Source of the DNA: Pseudomonas wadenswilerensis
GTDB taxonomy: Bacteria; Pseudomonadota; Gammaproteobacteria; Pseudomonadales; Pseudomonadaceae
Length of the DNA: 64,000 bases
Assembly (NCBI RefSeq): GCF_900497695.1
Contig: NZ_UIDD01000008.1
Location: 248,001-312,000 of the forward strand
Direction of reading: 5' to 3'
Below, piece by piece: positions 52,142 to 63,115 of the stretch. Both the position numbers and the translations under genes were made by a program. The notes under the pieces were generated by a model. The model did not search any database, was not told where the DNA came from, and saw only the letters and a program-made list of their open reading frames with translations. How positions within the stretch are numbered: the first letter of the stretch is position 1; every line of letters begins with the position of its first letter.

Positions 52142-53563
52142 ATGACCCAGGCCAATGCCTCGCGCAGCAAGCCCCTGATCGAGCGGCGCTCGATCGACTA
52201 CATCCCGGAAAACGAACGACACGGACGCCTCTACAGCCAGTTCACCCTGTGGCTGGGCGCCAACCTGCAAATCACCGCAATCGTCACCGGGGCCCTGGCC
52301 GTGGTGCTTGGTGGCGATGTGTTCTGGTCGCTGATCGGCCTGCTGCTCGGCCAACTGGTCGGTGGCGCGGTCATGGCCCTGCACGCCGCCCAGGGGCCGA
52401 AACTCGGCCTGCCGCAGATGATCTCCAGCCGCGTGCAGTTCGGTGTGTATGGCGCGGCCATCCCGATTGCCCTGGTGTGCCTGATGTACCTGGGCTTCAC
52501 CGCCACCGGCACAGTGCTTTCGGGCCAGGCCATCGGCCAGTTGCTGAGTGTCAGTGACAGCGCCGGCATCCTGATCTTCGCCGGGGTCATCGTCCTCGCC
52601 ACGGTGTTCGGCTACCGCATGATCCACTGGATCGGCCGGGTCGCCAGCGTGCTGGGGATCATCGCCTTCGTCTACCTGTTCAGCCGCATCATGGTCATCA
52701 GCGACATCAGCCAGTTGCTGGAGAACCGCCACTTCACCTGGGCCTCGTTCCTGCTCGCAGTGTCGCTGTCGGCGTCCTGGCAAATTTCCTTCGGCCCGTA
52801 TGTCGCCGACTACTCGCGCTACCTGCCGAGCAACACCTCATCGTTCAAGACCTTCCTCGCCGCGGGCCTGGGCTCGGTGGTCGGCGCCCAGGCGTCGATG
52901 GTGCTCGGGGTGTTTGCCGCAGCGATTGCCAACGGCCAGTTCTCCGGCCGTGAAGTGGCCTACATCGTTGGCCTGGGCGGTACCGGCGCCACCGCCGCGC
53001 TGCTGTACTTCAGCGTCGCCTTCGGCAAGGTGACCATCTCCACCCTCAACTCCTACGGCAGCTTCATGTGCATCGCCACCATCATCAGTGGCTTTCGCGG
53101 GCACATCGAAGTGACCCGGCGCCAGCGCCTGTTCTTCGTCCTGGCCATTGTCGGTGCCTCGACCCTGATCGCCCTGCTCGGCCAGCATTCGTTCCTGGCT
53201 GCGTTCAAGTCGTTCATCCTGTTCCTGCTGACTTTCTTCGTGCCCTGGAGTGCGGTCAACCTGGTGGACTACTACTTCATCACCAAGGAGCGCTACGACG
53301 TGCCGGCACTGGGTAATCCCAACGGCCGCTACGGGCGCTGGAACATGCCCGGCATCATCGTCTACACCATTGGCGTGCTGGTGCAGATGCCGTTCATTTC
53401 CACCAAGCTCTACACCGGTCCCATGGTTGCCCATCTGGGCGGCGTCGACCTGTCGTGGATCATCGGCCTGGTGGTGCCGAGCGTGCTGTATTACCTGGTT
53501 GCACGGCGCAAGGCCGCCGATGCCCCGGCGCAGATGATCCTGCCGCAAAGCAGCCAATCCTGA
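52142..53563 (+). CDS. NCS1-family nucleobase/allantoin/hydantoin-type permease
   Basis: A 473-residue transporter with about twelve hydrophobic segments. The family start is RRSIDYIPENERHGRLYSQFTLWLGANLQITAIVTGAL; LHAAQGPKLGLPQMISSRVQFGVYGAAIP and SFGPYVADYSRYLP are typical NCS1 (cytosine/purine/hydantoin) stretches. The substrate is not fixed by sequence; the HutC-type site upstream raises urocanate or related imidazoles as possibilities. ATG 52142 aligns with the family start. It ends in a strong bidirectional terminator. Confidence 0.9.
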   Translation: MTQANASRSKPLIERRSIDYIPENERHGRLYSQFTLWLGANLQITAIVTGALAVVLGGDVFWSLIGLLLGQLVGGAVMALHAAQGPKLGLPQMISSRVQFGVYGAAIPIALVCLMYLGFTATGTVLSGQAIGQLLSVSDSAGILIFAGVIVLATVFGYRMIHWIGRVASVLGIIAFVYLFSRIMVISDISQLLENRHFTWASFLLAVSLSASWQISFGPYVADYSRYLPSNTSSFKTFLAAGLGSVVGAQASMVLGVFAAAIANGQFSGREVAYIVGLGGTGATAALLYFSVAFGKVTISTLNSYGSFMCIATIISGFRGHIEVTRRQRLFFVLAIVGASTLIALLGQHSFLAAFKSFILFLLTFFVPWSAVNLVDYYFITKERYDVPALGNPNGRYGRWNMPGIIVYTIGVLVQMPFISTKLYTGPMVAHLGGVDLSWIIGLVVPSVLYYLVARRKAADAPAQMILPQSSQS

Positions 53564-53565
53564 AA

Positions 53566-53605
53566 CAAAAAGGCCGAGCCCCGTCGCCGGGGCTCGGCCT
53601 GTTTT
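53566..53605. terminator. Bidirectional rho-independent terminator
   Basis: GGCCGAGCCCCG and CGGGGCTCGGCC form a perfect 12-base stem with a four-base loop, with A-run on the left and TGTTTTTG on the right. It serves both convergent genes. Confidence 0.93.
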
Positions 53606-53617
53606 TGTTCCTGTCCT

Positions 53618-53833
53618 TCATAGCTTGGCGATCGATACCTCGGTGGATTTGACGAAGGCAATCACTTCACTGCCGACCCGCAGTTCCAGCTCGTGCACCG
53701 AGCGGGTGGTGATCACCGAGGTGACGATGCCAGCGGAGGTCTGCACATCGATTTCCGAGACCACCGGGCCTTCGATGATCTCCTTGACCGTGCCTTTGAA
53801 CTGATTGCGTACGTTGATCGCCTTGATGGTCAT
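53618..53833 (-). CDS. Mop/TOBE-domain molybdate-binding protein
   Basis: A 71-residue single TOBE (Mop) domain starting TIKAINVRNQFKGTVKEIIEGPVVSEIDVQTSAGIVTSVITTRSVHELELRVGSEVIAFVKSTEVSI. Such molbindins store or buffer molybdate/tungstate in the cytoplasm. The start is ATG 53833; the frame extends to 53860 but family proteins start MTIKAINVRN. It ends near a bidirectional terminator shared with the NCS1 gene. Confidence 0.92.
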   Translation of the reverse strand: MTIKAINVRNQFKGTVKEIIEGPVVSEIDVQTSAGIVTSVITTRSVHELELRVGSEVIAFVKSTEVSIAKL

Positions 53834-54047
53834 GCGCTGCTTCCTCGTCCTGGGGTGCACTGCCGCGCAGTGCTTGAGGTGCAGAGTGCGCCTGGGCAGA
53901 TAAAATTAAAAAGAATAAATACTTACGAATATAGAACCAAAAGAAATATAAAAATCGTCATATAGAAAGATCCATAAGTTATTTATTTTCAGTTTTTTAG
54001 ATCCTTTAGCATCGGTGCCACCCTCATAGAGCAAGTGAGCGCCACCT

Positions 54048-55223
54048 TTGCACAGCACTCCATCGACCCCTCTGCAAATCGCGCGGGAACTGGCCAGTGA
54101 GTTCGCCCGCACCGCAGTCGAGCGCGACCGCCAGGGCGGCACGCCCAAGGCCGAGCGCGATGCCATCCGCAACAGCGGCCTGCTGGCCTTGAGCATCCCC
54201 CGCGACTTCGGCGGGCTGGGCGCCAGCTGGACGCAAACCTTCGACGTGGTCCGTGAATTCGCCCGTGTCGACAGCTCGCTGGCCCACGTGTTCGGCTTTC
54301 ATCACCTGATGCTCGCCACCGTGCGTCTGTTTGCCACCCCGGCGCAGTGGCAGCCGTGGTTCGAACTGACCGCGCGCAAGAGCTGGTTCTGGGGCAACGC
54401 CCTCAACCCGCTGGACACCCGCACGGTGGTCAAGGACCGCGGCAGCTTTCGTGAATTCTCCGGCAAAAAGAGCTTCTGCTCCGGCGCCAGCGATTCGGAA
54501 ATGCTCATCGCCTCGGCGGTGGACGAAAGCGCGGGCGGCAAGCTGTTGATCGCGGCGATTCCCAGCGGCCGCACCGGTATCACCCTGCACAACGACTGGC
54601 ACAACATGGGTCAGCGCCAGACCGACAGTGGCAGCGCCACCTTCGAACGGGTCCGGGTGGAAGAAAGCGACCTGCTGCTTGAGCCCGGCCCCTTGAGCAC
54701 GCCGTTCGCCTGTCTGCGGCCGCTGATTGCCCAGCTGCATTTCGCCAATATCTTCCTTGGCATCGCCGAAGGCGCCTTCGACGAGGCCCGGCATTACGCC
54801 TTGCGCGAATCGCGGCCATGGTTCAAGTCACCCGCCGAGCAGAGCAGCGCCGACCCTTACGTGCTCAACCATTTCGGCGACTTCTGGGTGCGCCTGCAGG
54901 GCGCACGTTTGTTGGTCGAGCAGGCCGCCCTCGAGCTGGACCAGGCCTGGGGCAGGGGCGCGGCGTTGAGTGCCGAACAACGCGGGCGCCTGGCCGTAAC
55001 CATTGCCACCGCCAAGGTTGCCGCCAGCCGTGATGGCCTGGAGATTTGCAGCAAGGTGTTTGAAGTCACCGGTGCCCGCGCCACCCAGGCCTCGGTGGGC
55101 CTCGACCGGCACTGGCGCAACCTGCGCACCCAGAGCCTGCACGACCCGCTCGACTACAAGCTGCACGAACTCGGTGAATGGGCCCTGCGTGGGCAATTGC
55201 CGACTCCGACCTTCTACTCATAG
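54048..55223 (+). CDS. sfnB: SfnB-family acyl-CoA-dehydrogenase-like flavoprotein
   Basis: A 391-residue protein with the acyl-CoA dehydrogenase fold: ALSIPRDFGGLGASWTQTFDVVREFARVDSSLAHVFGFHHLM, the FMN/FAD-binding GKKSFCSGASDSEMLIASA and WHNMGQRQTDSGSATFERVRV, and the C-terminal ASRDGLEICSKVFEVTGARAT. It matches the SfnB/DszC-like sulfur acquisition oxidoreductases, which act in use of organosulfur compounds. The start appears to be TTG 54048; an upstream stop blocks longer frames. The 214-base upstream region is AT-rich. Next to an SfnR-like activator. Confidence 0.85.
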   Translation: MHSTPSTPLQIARELASEFARTAVERDRQGGTPKAERDAIRNSGLLALSIPRDFGGLGASWTQTFDVVREFARVDSSLAHVFGFHHLMLATVRLFATPAQWQPWFELTARKSWFWGNALNPLDTRTVVKDRGSFREFSGKKSFCSGASDSEMLIASAVDESAGGKLLIAAIPSGRTGITLHNDWHNMGQRQTDSGSATFERVRVEESDLLLEPGPLSTPFACLRPLIAQLHFANIFLGIAEGAFDEARHYALRESRPWFKSPAEQSSADPYVLNHFGDFWVRLQGARLLVEQAALELDQAWGRGAALSAEQRGRLAVTIATAKVAASRDGLEICSKVFEVTGARATQASVGLDRHWRNLRTQSLHDPLDYKLHELGEWALRGQLPTPTFYS

Positions 55224-55233
55224 TGTGACCGCC

Positions 55234-56334
<1,101 letters not shown>

Positions 56335-56339
56335 TGGAC

Positions 56340-56369
56340 TCATCGCGGGTCAAGCCCGCTCCCACAGGT
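56340..56369. repeat. Single REP
   Basis: CATCGCGGGTCAAGCCCGCT followed by CCCAC matches the local REP family core (compare 43972). Confidence 0.8.
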
Positions 56370-56419
56370 CTTGCACCTCTCACAGAAATTGCAGCCAGCA
56401 ATTAATTTAGCCATTGACG

Positions 56420-56444
56420 AATATTTAGCTTACAGCTAAATATT
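56420..56444. promoter_or_regulatory. Perfect AT-rich palindrome upstream of the PL7-like gene
   Basis: AATATTTAGCT, spacer TAC, AGCTAAATATT: 11 perfect pairs. It lies about 60 bases before the start at 56503, in an AT-rich stretch with further TTTAG words nearby (ATTTAGC at 56405). A regulator binding site or operator is the likely reading. Confidence 0.5.
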
Positions 56445-56502
56445 AGCTCAAGCCCACATTCATTTCAGAGAGGGCCCACATCCAAAACCGAAGGAGAAAC
56501 AC

Positions 56503-57177
56503 ATGAGCGTCAACATCGACCGACTCACCATCACCACCCCGGTGCCCAAGTCCAGCACCGACCCCACCGCCCTGGAATTGACCGGTGCCCAGGCGCTTGA
56601 ACAACTGCCACAGGTCATCGCCACCTTGAGCGACGGCTCGGTCCGCTTCACCGCCCCGACCAAGGGCGCCTCAAGCAAAAGCACTCACCGCACCCGCTGC
56701 GAATGGAAAGAACCCACCTACTGGTCACTCAGCAGCGCCGCCAAACACCACAACCACCAGACCATGACCCTGAGCAAGGTCAACTCGGCGCAGAAGGTGG
56801 TGATCTCCCAATTGCACGTCAAGAACGACGACAGCCCGGCGGTCAAGGTGTTCTGGAACAAGGGCAAGCTCACCTACGGCTTTCGCCAGAGCTACAACCA
56901 GGCTGCCCCGGCCAGCGTCACCCTGCTGGCCAACGTGCCGCTGGGCGCCGCGTTCGAGATCATCCTCGATGTCACCGCCCAAGGCGTGGTCACCCTCGTC
57001 GCTACCTGCAACGGCACTACCGGCAGCAGTGGCGCACTGCAGATGGACAGCAGCTGGAACAGCCGCACTTTCAACTTCCATGGCGGGGTCTACAACCAGA
57101 TCGACTACAGCGACAGCACCCCCAGCACTGACGGTTCAATCTGCATCATCAACGCGCTGGCGCTGGGTCACCATTAA
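56503..57177 (+). CDS. Alginate lyase 2/PL7-fold protein
   Basis: A 224-residue protein with PL7-type motifs in order: RCEWKE (residues 65-70, compared with RSELRE in PL7), QLH at 103-105 (usual QIH) with ISQLHVKNDD, and FHGGVYNQ at 192-199 (usual YFKAGVYNQ) carrying the candidate Tyr197. The family cleaves alginate or related uronate polymers by beta-elimination. There is no signal peptide, unlike most lyases that act outside. The Lys and Ile of the usual motifs are changed, so activity is uncertain. It overlaps the convergent LysR gene by 29 bases. Confidence 0.75.
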   Translation: MSVNIDRLTITTPVPKSSTDPTALELTGAQALEQLPQVIATLSDGSVRFTAPTKGASSKSTHRTRCEWKEPTYWSLSSAAKHHNHQTMTLSKVNSAQKVVISQLHVKNDDSPAVKVFWNKGKLTYGFRQSYNQAAPASVTLLANVPLGAAFEIILDVTAQGVVTLVATCNGTTGSSGALQMDSSWNSRTFNFHGGVYNQIDYSDSTPSTDGSICIINALALGHH

Positions 57178-58042
57178 GCCCTGAGCTGCCCGCCAGGCGC
57201 TGCTCCAGCCATTGGCAGAAGCTCACAGTCAAGGCCTCCCCTTCACTGTTGCGGTGCACCAGCCATGCCCATTTGGGACCGCGCACGGTCTGCTCGGTCA
57301 GGGCCACCAGGCTGCCTTGCACACGAGCCTGCTCGGCCAGCAAGGCACTCACCAGCGCAATACCCAAGCCCTGGCTGGCAGCGTCGAGCAACTGCCCAGG
57401 GTCGGAAAAATTCAGGCCCTGCAGCTTCTGCCCTACGCCCTCGCCACCCTGGGTGTGCCAGTAGCTCCAGTCCATTTCCCGCTCGCCATGCAAAGTGGTC
57501 CGCTGCTGCACCTCTTGCGCCAGCAAGCGCGGGTGACAGGCCGGATACAAGCGATCCTGCAACAACACACGAAAGCCACAATCGGCCTGGGCGCTGATGT
57601 CGTCACGCACCGCGACGTCAATCGTCTGGGTGGTCATGTCGGGGATTTCATCGCTGGTGAACAGCCACAGGTCCACTTCCGGGTGCCGGCGATGGAAGTC
57701 GCCCAGGTGCGGCACCAGCCAGTGCCGGGCGAACGCCGGAGTAGTGTTGACCACCAGTTGGTTGGGTTTGCGGTACTGCTCCAGGCGGCGAATGCCTACG
57801 GTCAGTTGTTGCAGCATTACCTGAGTGGTGCTGAGCAGGTCATGGCCGGCATCGGTGAGCGACACACTGCGCCCTTCGCGAAAGAACAGCGGTTGCTCCA
57901 GGTAGTTTTCCAGGCTGCGGATCTGCTGGCTGATCGCCGACTGGGTCAGGTGCAACTCTTCGGCGGCCTTGTGAAAACTGCCCAGGCGCGCTGCCGCTTC
58001 AAAGCCGCGCAAGGTATTGAGGGGTGGCCAGTGTTTCAACAT
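57149..58042 (-). CDS. LysR-family regulator (GcvA-like), probable regulator of the agmatine operon
   Basis: A 297-residue LysR protein. The HTH region is LNTLRGFEAAARLGSFHKAAEELHLTQSAISQQIRSLENYLEQPLFFR, of the GcvA/AmpR subgroup. The effector domain includes LVVNTTPAFARHWLVPHLGDFHRRHPEVDLWLF. It is divergent from aguA, and a TGAT-N11-ATCA box (58046-58064) lies at the edge of its start codon, so it probably controls the polyamine operon and itself. Confidence 0.88.
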   Translation of the reverse strand: MLKHWPPLNTLRGFEAAARLGSFHKAAEELHLTQSAISQQIRSLENYLEQPLFFREGRSVSLTDAGHDLLSTTQVMLQQLTVGIRRLEQYRKPNQLVVNTTPAFARHWLVPHLGDFHRRHPEVDLWLFTSDEIPDMTTQTIDVAVRDDISAQADCGFRVLLQDRLYPACHPRLLAQEVQQRTTLHGEREMDWSYWHTQGGEGVGQKLQGLNFSDPGQLLDAASQGLGIALVSALLAEQARVQGSLVALTEQTVRGPKWAWLVHRNSEGEALTVSFCQWLEQRLAGSSGLNGDPAPAR

Positions 58043-58045
58043 GAT

Positions 58046-58064
58046 TGATAAGCCCAGCTAATCA
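58046..58064. promoter_or_regulatory. LysR-type operator TGAT-N11-ATCA
   Basis: TGATAAGCCCAGCTAATCA is a textbook T-N11-A LysR box, located between the divergent lysR and aguA genes, four bases upstream of the regulator start. Confidence 0.7.
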
Positions 58065-58167
58065 TATATCGGCAAAATCCATCGTTTGTTCAGGTGCAAA
58101 GCCCAGTTATAGCATGGACACCCAGGCAACAACGCTGAAAACAATTACTTAACTGAAGGTTATTGCA

Positions 58168-59225
58168 ATGCACAACGACAGCGCCAACAACAACGGCTGG
58201 TTCATGCCCGCCGAATGGGCCCGACACGCCGCCACCTGGATGGTCTGGCCGCACAACCAGGCCCTGTGGGAGTCGACCTGGGGCGTGACCCTGGCGGATG
58301 TGCAGGTCGATTTCGCCCGGGTCGCCAACGCCATCGCCCGCTTCGAGCCGGTGAAGATGGTGGTCGACCCCAGCGCGGTCGGCCAGGCCCGGGCGCTGTG
58401 CGGGGCCAACATCGAGCTGATCGAAATCGCCGTCAACGACAGCTGGTGCCGCGACTCCGGTCCAAGCTTCATCTGCCACCCGCAACAGGGCCTGGCCGGG
58501 GTCAGCTGGCGCTTCAACGCCTGGGGTGCCAAGTCGGCCCATGACCTTGATGAAGGCCTGGCCCGCCGTGTGCTCAATGGCCTGGGCCTGCCCTGCTTTG
58601 GCAGCTTCCTGGCCAACGAAGGCGGCGCCATTCATGTCGACGGCGACGGCACGCTGATCACCACCGAATCGGTACTGCTCAACCCCAACCGCAACCCGGG
58701 CCTGGGCAAAAAGGATATCGAGGAAATCTTCGTGCGCCTGCTGGGGGTGAACAAAGTCATCTGGCTGCCGGGCGACCCGGATTACGTCACGGGCGACATG
58801 ACCGATGGCCACGTCGACGGCGTCTGTGCTTTCGCCCGACCCGGCGTATTGCTGGTCGACGCGACCCACGACAAATCCTCCGTCTACGCCCAGGTGGCCA
58901 AAGAGAACCGCCGCGCCCTTGAACTGGCGACCGACGCCCGTGGCCGTGGCTTCGAGCTGATCGACCTGTACGAAGCCTCGGCTGCCGTCGATACCGACGC
59001 CGAAGTGTTCTGCGCCTCCTACACCAACTTCTACCTGTGCAACGACGCGGTGATCATGCCGGCCTACGGCATCGACGCCGACCAGCAGGCGGCTGCCACC
59101 CTGCAGCAGGCCTTCCCCGGCCGCACCGTGGTACCGGTGCAGATCAACCAGCTGGCCCACGGCGGTGGCGGCGTACATTGCATCACCCAGCAGCAACCGG
59201 CCTGGCCCCTGGCGGGAGGCAAGCA

Positions 59226-59229
<4 letters not shown>
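58168..59229 (+). CDS. aguA: Agmatine deiminase
   Basis: A 353-residue peptidyl-arginine-deiminase-family enzyme that converts agmatine to N-carbamoylputrescine. It starts NNGWFMPAEWARHAATWMVWPHN, has ANEGGAIHVDGDGTLITTES, the catalytic-site GHVDG (His215) and the nucleophile Cys338 in HGGGGVHC near the end. There is no signal peptide. It begins a rightward polyamine operon: agmatine deiminase, N-carbamoylputrescine amidase (GTGA overlap), binding protein, and an exported paralogue. Confidence 0.9.
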
Positions 59230-60127
<898 letters not shown>

Positions 60128-60131
<4 letters not shown>

Positions 60132-61219
60132 ACAGCCTGAAAACCCTGATCGCCGTTTCCCTGGCCCTGAGCTGCAGCCTGGCCGGCGCCGAAGACAAAG
60201 CCCTGCGCCTGTACAACTGGGCGGATTACTTTGCCGAAGACACCCTCAAGGACTTCACCGCCCAGACCGGCATCAAGGTCATCTACGACGTCATGGACAG
60301 CAGCGAAACCCTGGAGGCCAAGCTGCTGTCAGGCAACAGCGGCTATGACCTGATCTTCCCCGGCGACACCGTGGCCGAGCGCCTGGCCCGCGCCGGGGCC
60401 CTGCAGAAGCTCGACCCGGGCAAGCTCGAGCACCTGGCAGACATCGAGCCTGGCCTGCAGCGCCTGCACCAGCGTTACCCCAATTCACGCGAGAGCACCG
60501 TGCCCTACACCTGGGGCAGCATCGGCCTGACCTACAACCGCGCAGCCATCGAGCAACGCATCGCCAATGCCCCGGTCAACAGCCTCGACCTGTTGTTCAA
60601 GCCAGAGAACGCCGCGCTGCTGGCCGACTGCGGTATCTCGATGATCGACTCCCCCGACGAAGTGCTGGCGGTGGTGCTCCACTACCTGGGCAAGGACCCG
60701 CGCAGCGGCAAGGCCGACGACCTGCTCGCCGCCCGCCAGATGCTGGGGGCGATCAAGCCGTACATCCGCAAGTTCCAGTCGCAGCCGGTGACCCAGCTGG
60801 TCAATGGCGATACCTGCATTTCGCTCGGCTACAGCGGCGACATGATCCAGGCCCAGCGCACCGCCGATGCCGCCGGTAAAAAGGTCGAGTTCCGTTACCA
60901 CATCCCGGTTGAAGGCACGACCATCTGGATGGACAGCATGGCCATTCCTGCCGACGCCGCCCACCCGGAATACGCCTACGCTTTTATCAACTTCGTCATG
61001 CAGCCGCAGCAGATGGCCGCCATCAGTTCGTTCACCGGCTACCCCACCTCCAGCGCCAAGGCGCGGCCGCTGGTCGAGCCGCAGATGCGTGACAACCCAG
61101 ACATCTATGTCAGCGATGAAACCTACGCGCGGCTGGTCCCGGGCAAGGACATTTCCCAGAAAGACATGCGCGCGCGCATGCGCACCTGGACCACCCTCAA
61201 GACTTCCTCGGCCCATTGA
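60128..61219 (+). CDS. Polyamine ABC-type periplasmic binding protein (PotF/SpuD-like)
   Basis: A 363-residue periplasmic binding protein. A signal peptide ends near LSCSLAGA, then ALRLYNWADYFAEDTLKDFTAQTGIKVIYDVMDSSETLEAKLLSGNSGYDLIFPG, a typical PotF/PotD opening. Later segments are VTQLVNGDTCISLGYSGDMIQAQ and PVEGTTIWMDSMAIPADAAHPEYAYAFINF. No permease or ATPase genes are nearby, so it would use a transporter encoded elsewhere. Its place after aguB suggests binding of agmatine or putrescine. Confidence 0.88.
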
Positions 61220-61243
61220 GCCGCCACCACGAGAGCCATACCG

Positions 61244-62359
61244 ATGACACCCCGTCGTACCTTTCTCAAACATTTGTCAGTCGCCGCCGGCATCGCCGGC
61301 CTCGGCCTCGGCCCGTTGCGCCTGGCCATGGCCGCTGACGAGCGCTGGTTCATGCCCGAAGAAGACCAGGCCCAGCGACGGATCTTCCTGGCCTTCGCCG
61401 CCGCCGAAAATGTCTGGGAAGACCAGGCGGACGCGGTCAACAGCTGTATCGCGCAACTGGCCCGTACCATCGCCCGGTACCAGCCGGTCACCGTACTCTG
61501 CCGTCCCGAAGACCTGGCTGAGGCACGCCAGCAATGCGGCACCGACAACATCGAGTTCCTGCCTGTGGCACTGGACGACATCTGGATCCGCGATTACGGC
61601 GGCTGCTTTGTCATCGACGACGACGGCAACAGCGCGCTGATGGACTTCAACTTCAACGGCTGGGGCAACAAGCAACGCCACCGCAACGATAGCCGGGTGG
61701 CGGCAACGCTCAGCGAAACCCTGGGCGTGCCCTACCTGCAAAGCGAGCTGACCGGCGAAGGCGGCGGCATCGAAGTGGATGGCCATGGCACGGCGATCAT
61801 CACCGAAAGCTGCTGGGTCAACGCCAACCGCAACCCGGACTGGAGCCGCCGCGACGTCGAGGCCGAGCTTAAAGCCAACCTTGGCCTGCGCAAGATCATC
61901 TGGCTGCCGGGTATCAAGGGCCAGGACATCACCGATGCCCATGTCGACTTCTATGCGCGCTTCGTCAAACCGGGGGTGGTGATCGCCAACCTCGACAATG
62001 ACCCTGACTCCTACGATTACCGAGTCACCCGCAAGCACCTGGAGATCCTCAAGCAGGCCACCGACGCCGACGGCCGCCCGTTGACCGTGCACCTGCTGCC
62101 GCCGCCAAGCAAACTGCGCAGCAACCGCTTCACCCGCGACAACCCGGAGTTTGCCGCCGGCTACATCAACTACCTGCCGATCAATGGCGCGGTGATCGCG
62201 CCGCAATTTGGCGACCCGCAGGCCGACCAGCACTGCAAGCAATTGCTCAGCAAACTGTACCCGGGGCGGATCATCGAGCAGGTCAACATCGACCCGATTG
62301 CCGCCGGTGGCGGCGGGATTCATTGCATCAGCAAGAACATGCCTGATACCCGGCAGTAA
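61244..62359 (+). CDS. Tat-exported agmatine-deiminase-family protein
   Basis: A 371-residue paralogue of AguA with a twin-arginine signal (MTPRRTFLKHLSVAAGIAG, cleavage near AMA-AD), so it acts in the periplasm. It keeps the deiminase pattern: EGGGIEVDGHGTAIITES, the ITDAHVDF stretch with its His, and the Cys361 nucleophile in GGGGIHCIS. It probably deiminates agmatine or a related guanidine outside the cytoplasm, after which the binding protein could take up the product. The reaction is inferred from the family. Confidence 0.85.
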   Translation: MTPRRTFLKHLSVAAGIAGLGLGPLRLAMAADERWFMPEEDQAQRRIFLAFAAAENVWEDQADAVNSCIAQLARTIARYQPVTVLCRPEDLAEARQQCGTDNIEFLPVALDDIWIRDYGGCFVIDDDGNSALMDFNFNGWGNKQRHRNDSRVAATLSETLGVPYLQSELTGEGGGIEVDGHGTAIITESCWVNANRNPDWSRRDVEAELKANLGLRKIIWLPGIKGQDITDAHVDFYARFVKPGVVIANLDNDPDSYDYRVTRKHLEILKQATDADGRPLTVHLLPPPSKLRSNRFTRDNPEFAAGYINYLPINGAVIAPQFGDPQADQHCKQLLSKLYPGRIIEQVNIDPIAAGGGGIHCISKNMPDTRQ

Positions 62360-62407
62360 TCCAACCCGCCGCCTTGCTCGCTTGACGGCGTGCAGCGGTA
62401 GGCCAAT

Positions 62408-62431
62408 AATAGATCGATCAGTCAGTCTATT
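62408..62431. promoter_or_regulatory. Candidate TetR operator
   Basis: An imperfect palindrome with AATAGA at 62408 and TCTATT at 62426 around a centre containing GATCGATC and GTCAGT (8 of 12 pairs). It lies just upstream of the TetR gene (start 62444), the usual site of autoregulation. Confidence 0.4.
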
Positions 62432-62443
62432 AATGAGCCAGAT

Positions 62444-63043
62444 ATGAGAACCGTAGACCCGGAAAAAGTCGCCGCCAAACGCAAGCAGATCCTCGATGCG
62501 GCCATCGAATGCTTCGCCCGCAATGGCTTTCACTCCACCTCGACGGCGCAAATCTGCGCCGCTGCGGGCATGAGCCCGGGCAACCTGTTCCACTACTTCC
62601 CCAGCAAGAACGCGATCATCGAAGCCATTGCCCAGGACGACCAGCATGGCATGGCCGAGTTGATCGCCCACCACGCCAAGGCCAAGGACACCCTCGTTGC
62701 AATCGAGAACATCGCCATCGACATGATGGAGTTGTGCAGCGACCCCACCTACGCCCGGATCAGCCTCGAAGTCGCCGCCGAAGCCTTGCGCAACCCCGAG
62801 GTCGGAGCCCTGCTTGCCGCCAATGACGCCAAGGTCAAAGCCGATCTCCAGGCCTTGCTCAAGCGCGGCATCGAAGCCGGGCAGATTGACCCGACGCTGG
62901 ATACACCGATAGCCGCGACCTGGCTGATCGCCCTGACCGAAGGCGGCATCGGCCGCGTCGTGCTCGAGCCAGGCTTCAAGGCCAAAGCCCATAAACCGAT
63001 GCTGCGTACGATCATCCGCAGGTTCCTGCAGTTGCAGCCATAA
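62444..63043 (+). CDS. TetR-family regulator of the adjacent efflux genes
   Basis: A 199-residue repressor. The N-terminal HTH reads RKQILDAAIECFARNGFHSTSTAQICAAAGMSPGNLFHYFPSKNAIIEAIA. The C-terminal ligand domain includes LRNPEVGALLAANDAKVKADLQALLKRGIEAGQIDP. The next gene, 72 bases on, is an RND adaptor; TetR-type repressors often control such pumps. Start ATG 62444 is firm. Confidence 0.9.
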   Translation: MRTVDPEKVAAKRKQILDAAIECFARNGFHSTSTAQICAAAGMSPGNLFHYFPSKNAIIEAIAQDDQHGMAELIAHHAKAKDTLVAIENIAIDMMELCSDPTYARISLEVAAEALRNPEVGALLAANDAKVKADLQALLKRGIEAGQIDPTLDTPIAATWLIALTEGGIGRVVLEPGFKAKAHKPMLRTIIRRFLQLQP

Positions 63044-63115
63044 GCAGCCCGATATCGGCCTGTTGTACTCGTTGTTACCTCCCCTTGTTGATATGCCCAC
63101 TCGAGATTGATCGCG

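Noticed and set aside
61277..63100. 607-residue open frame antisense to the deiminase and TetR genes
   Set aside because: Spans two convincing genes on the other strand and has low-complexity composition.
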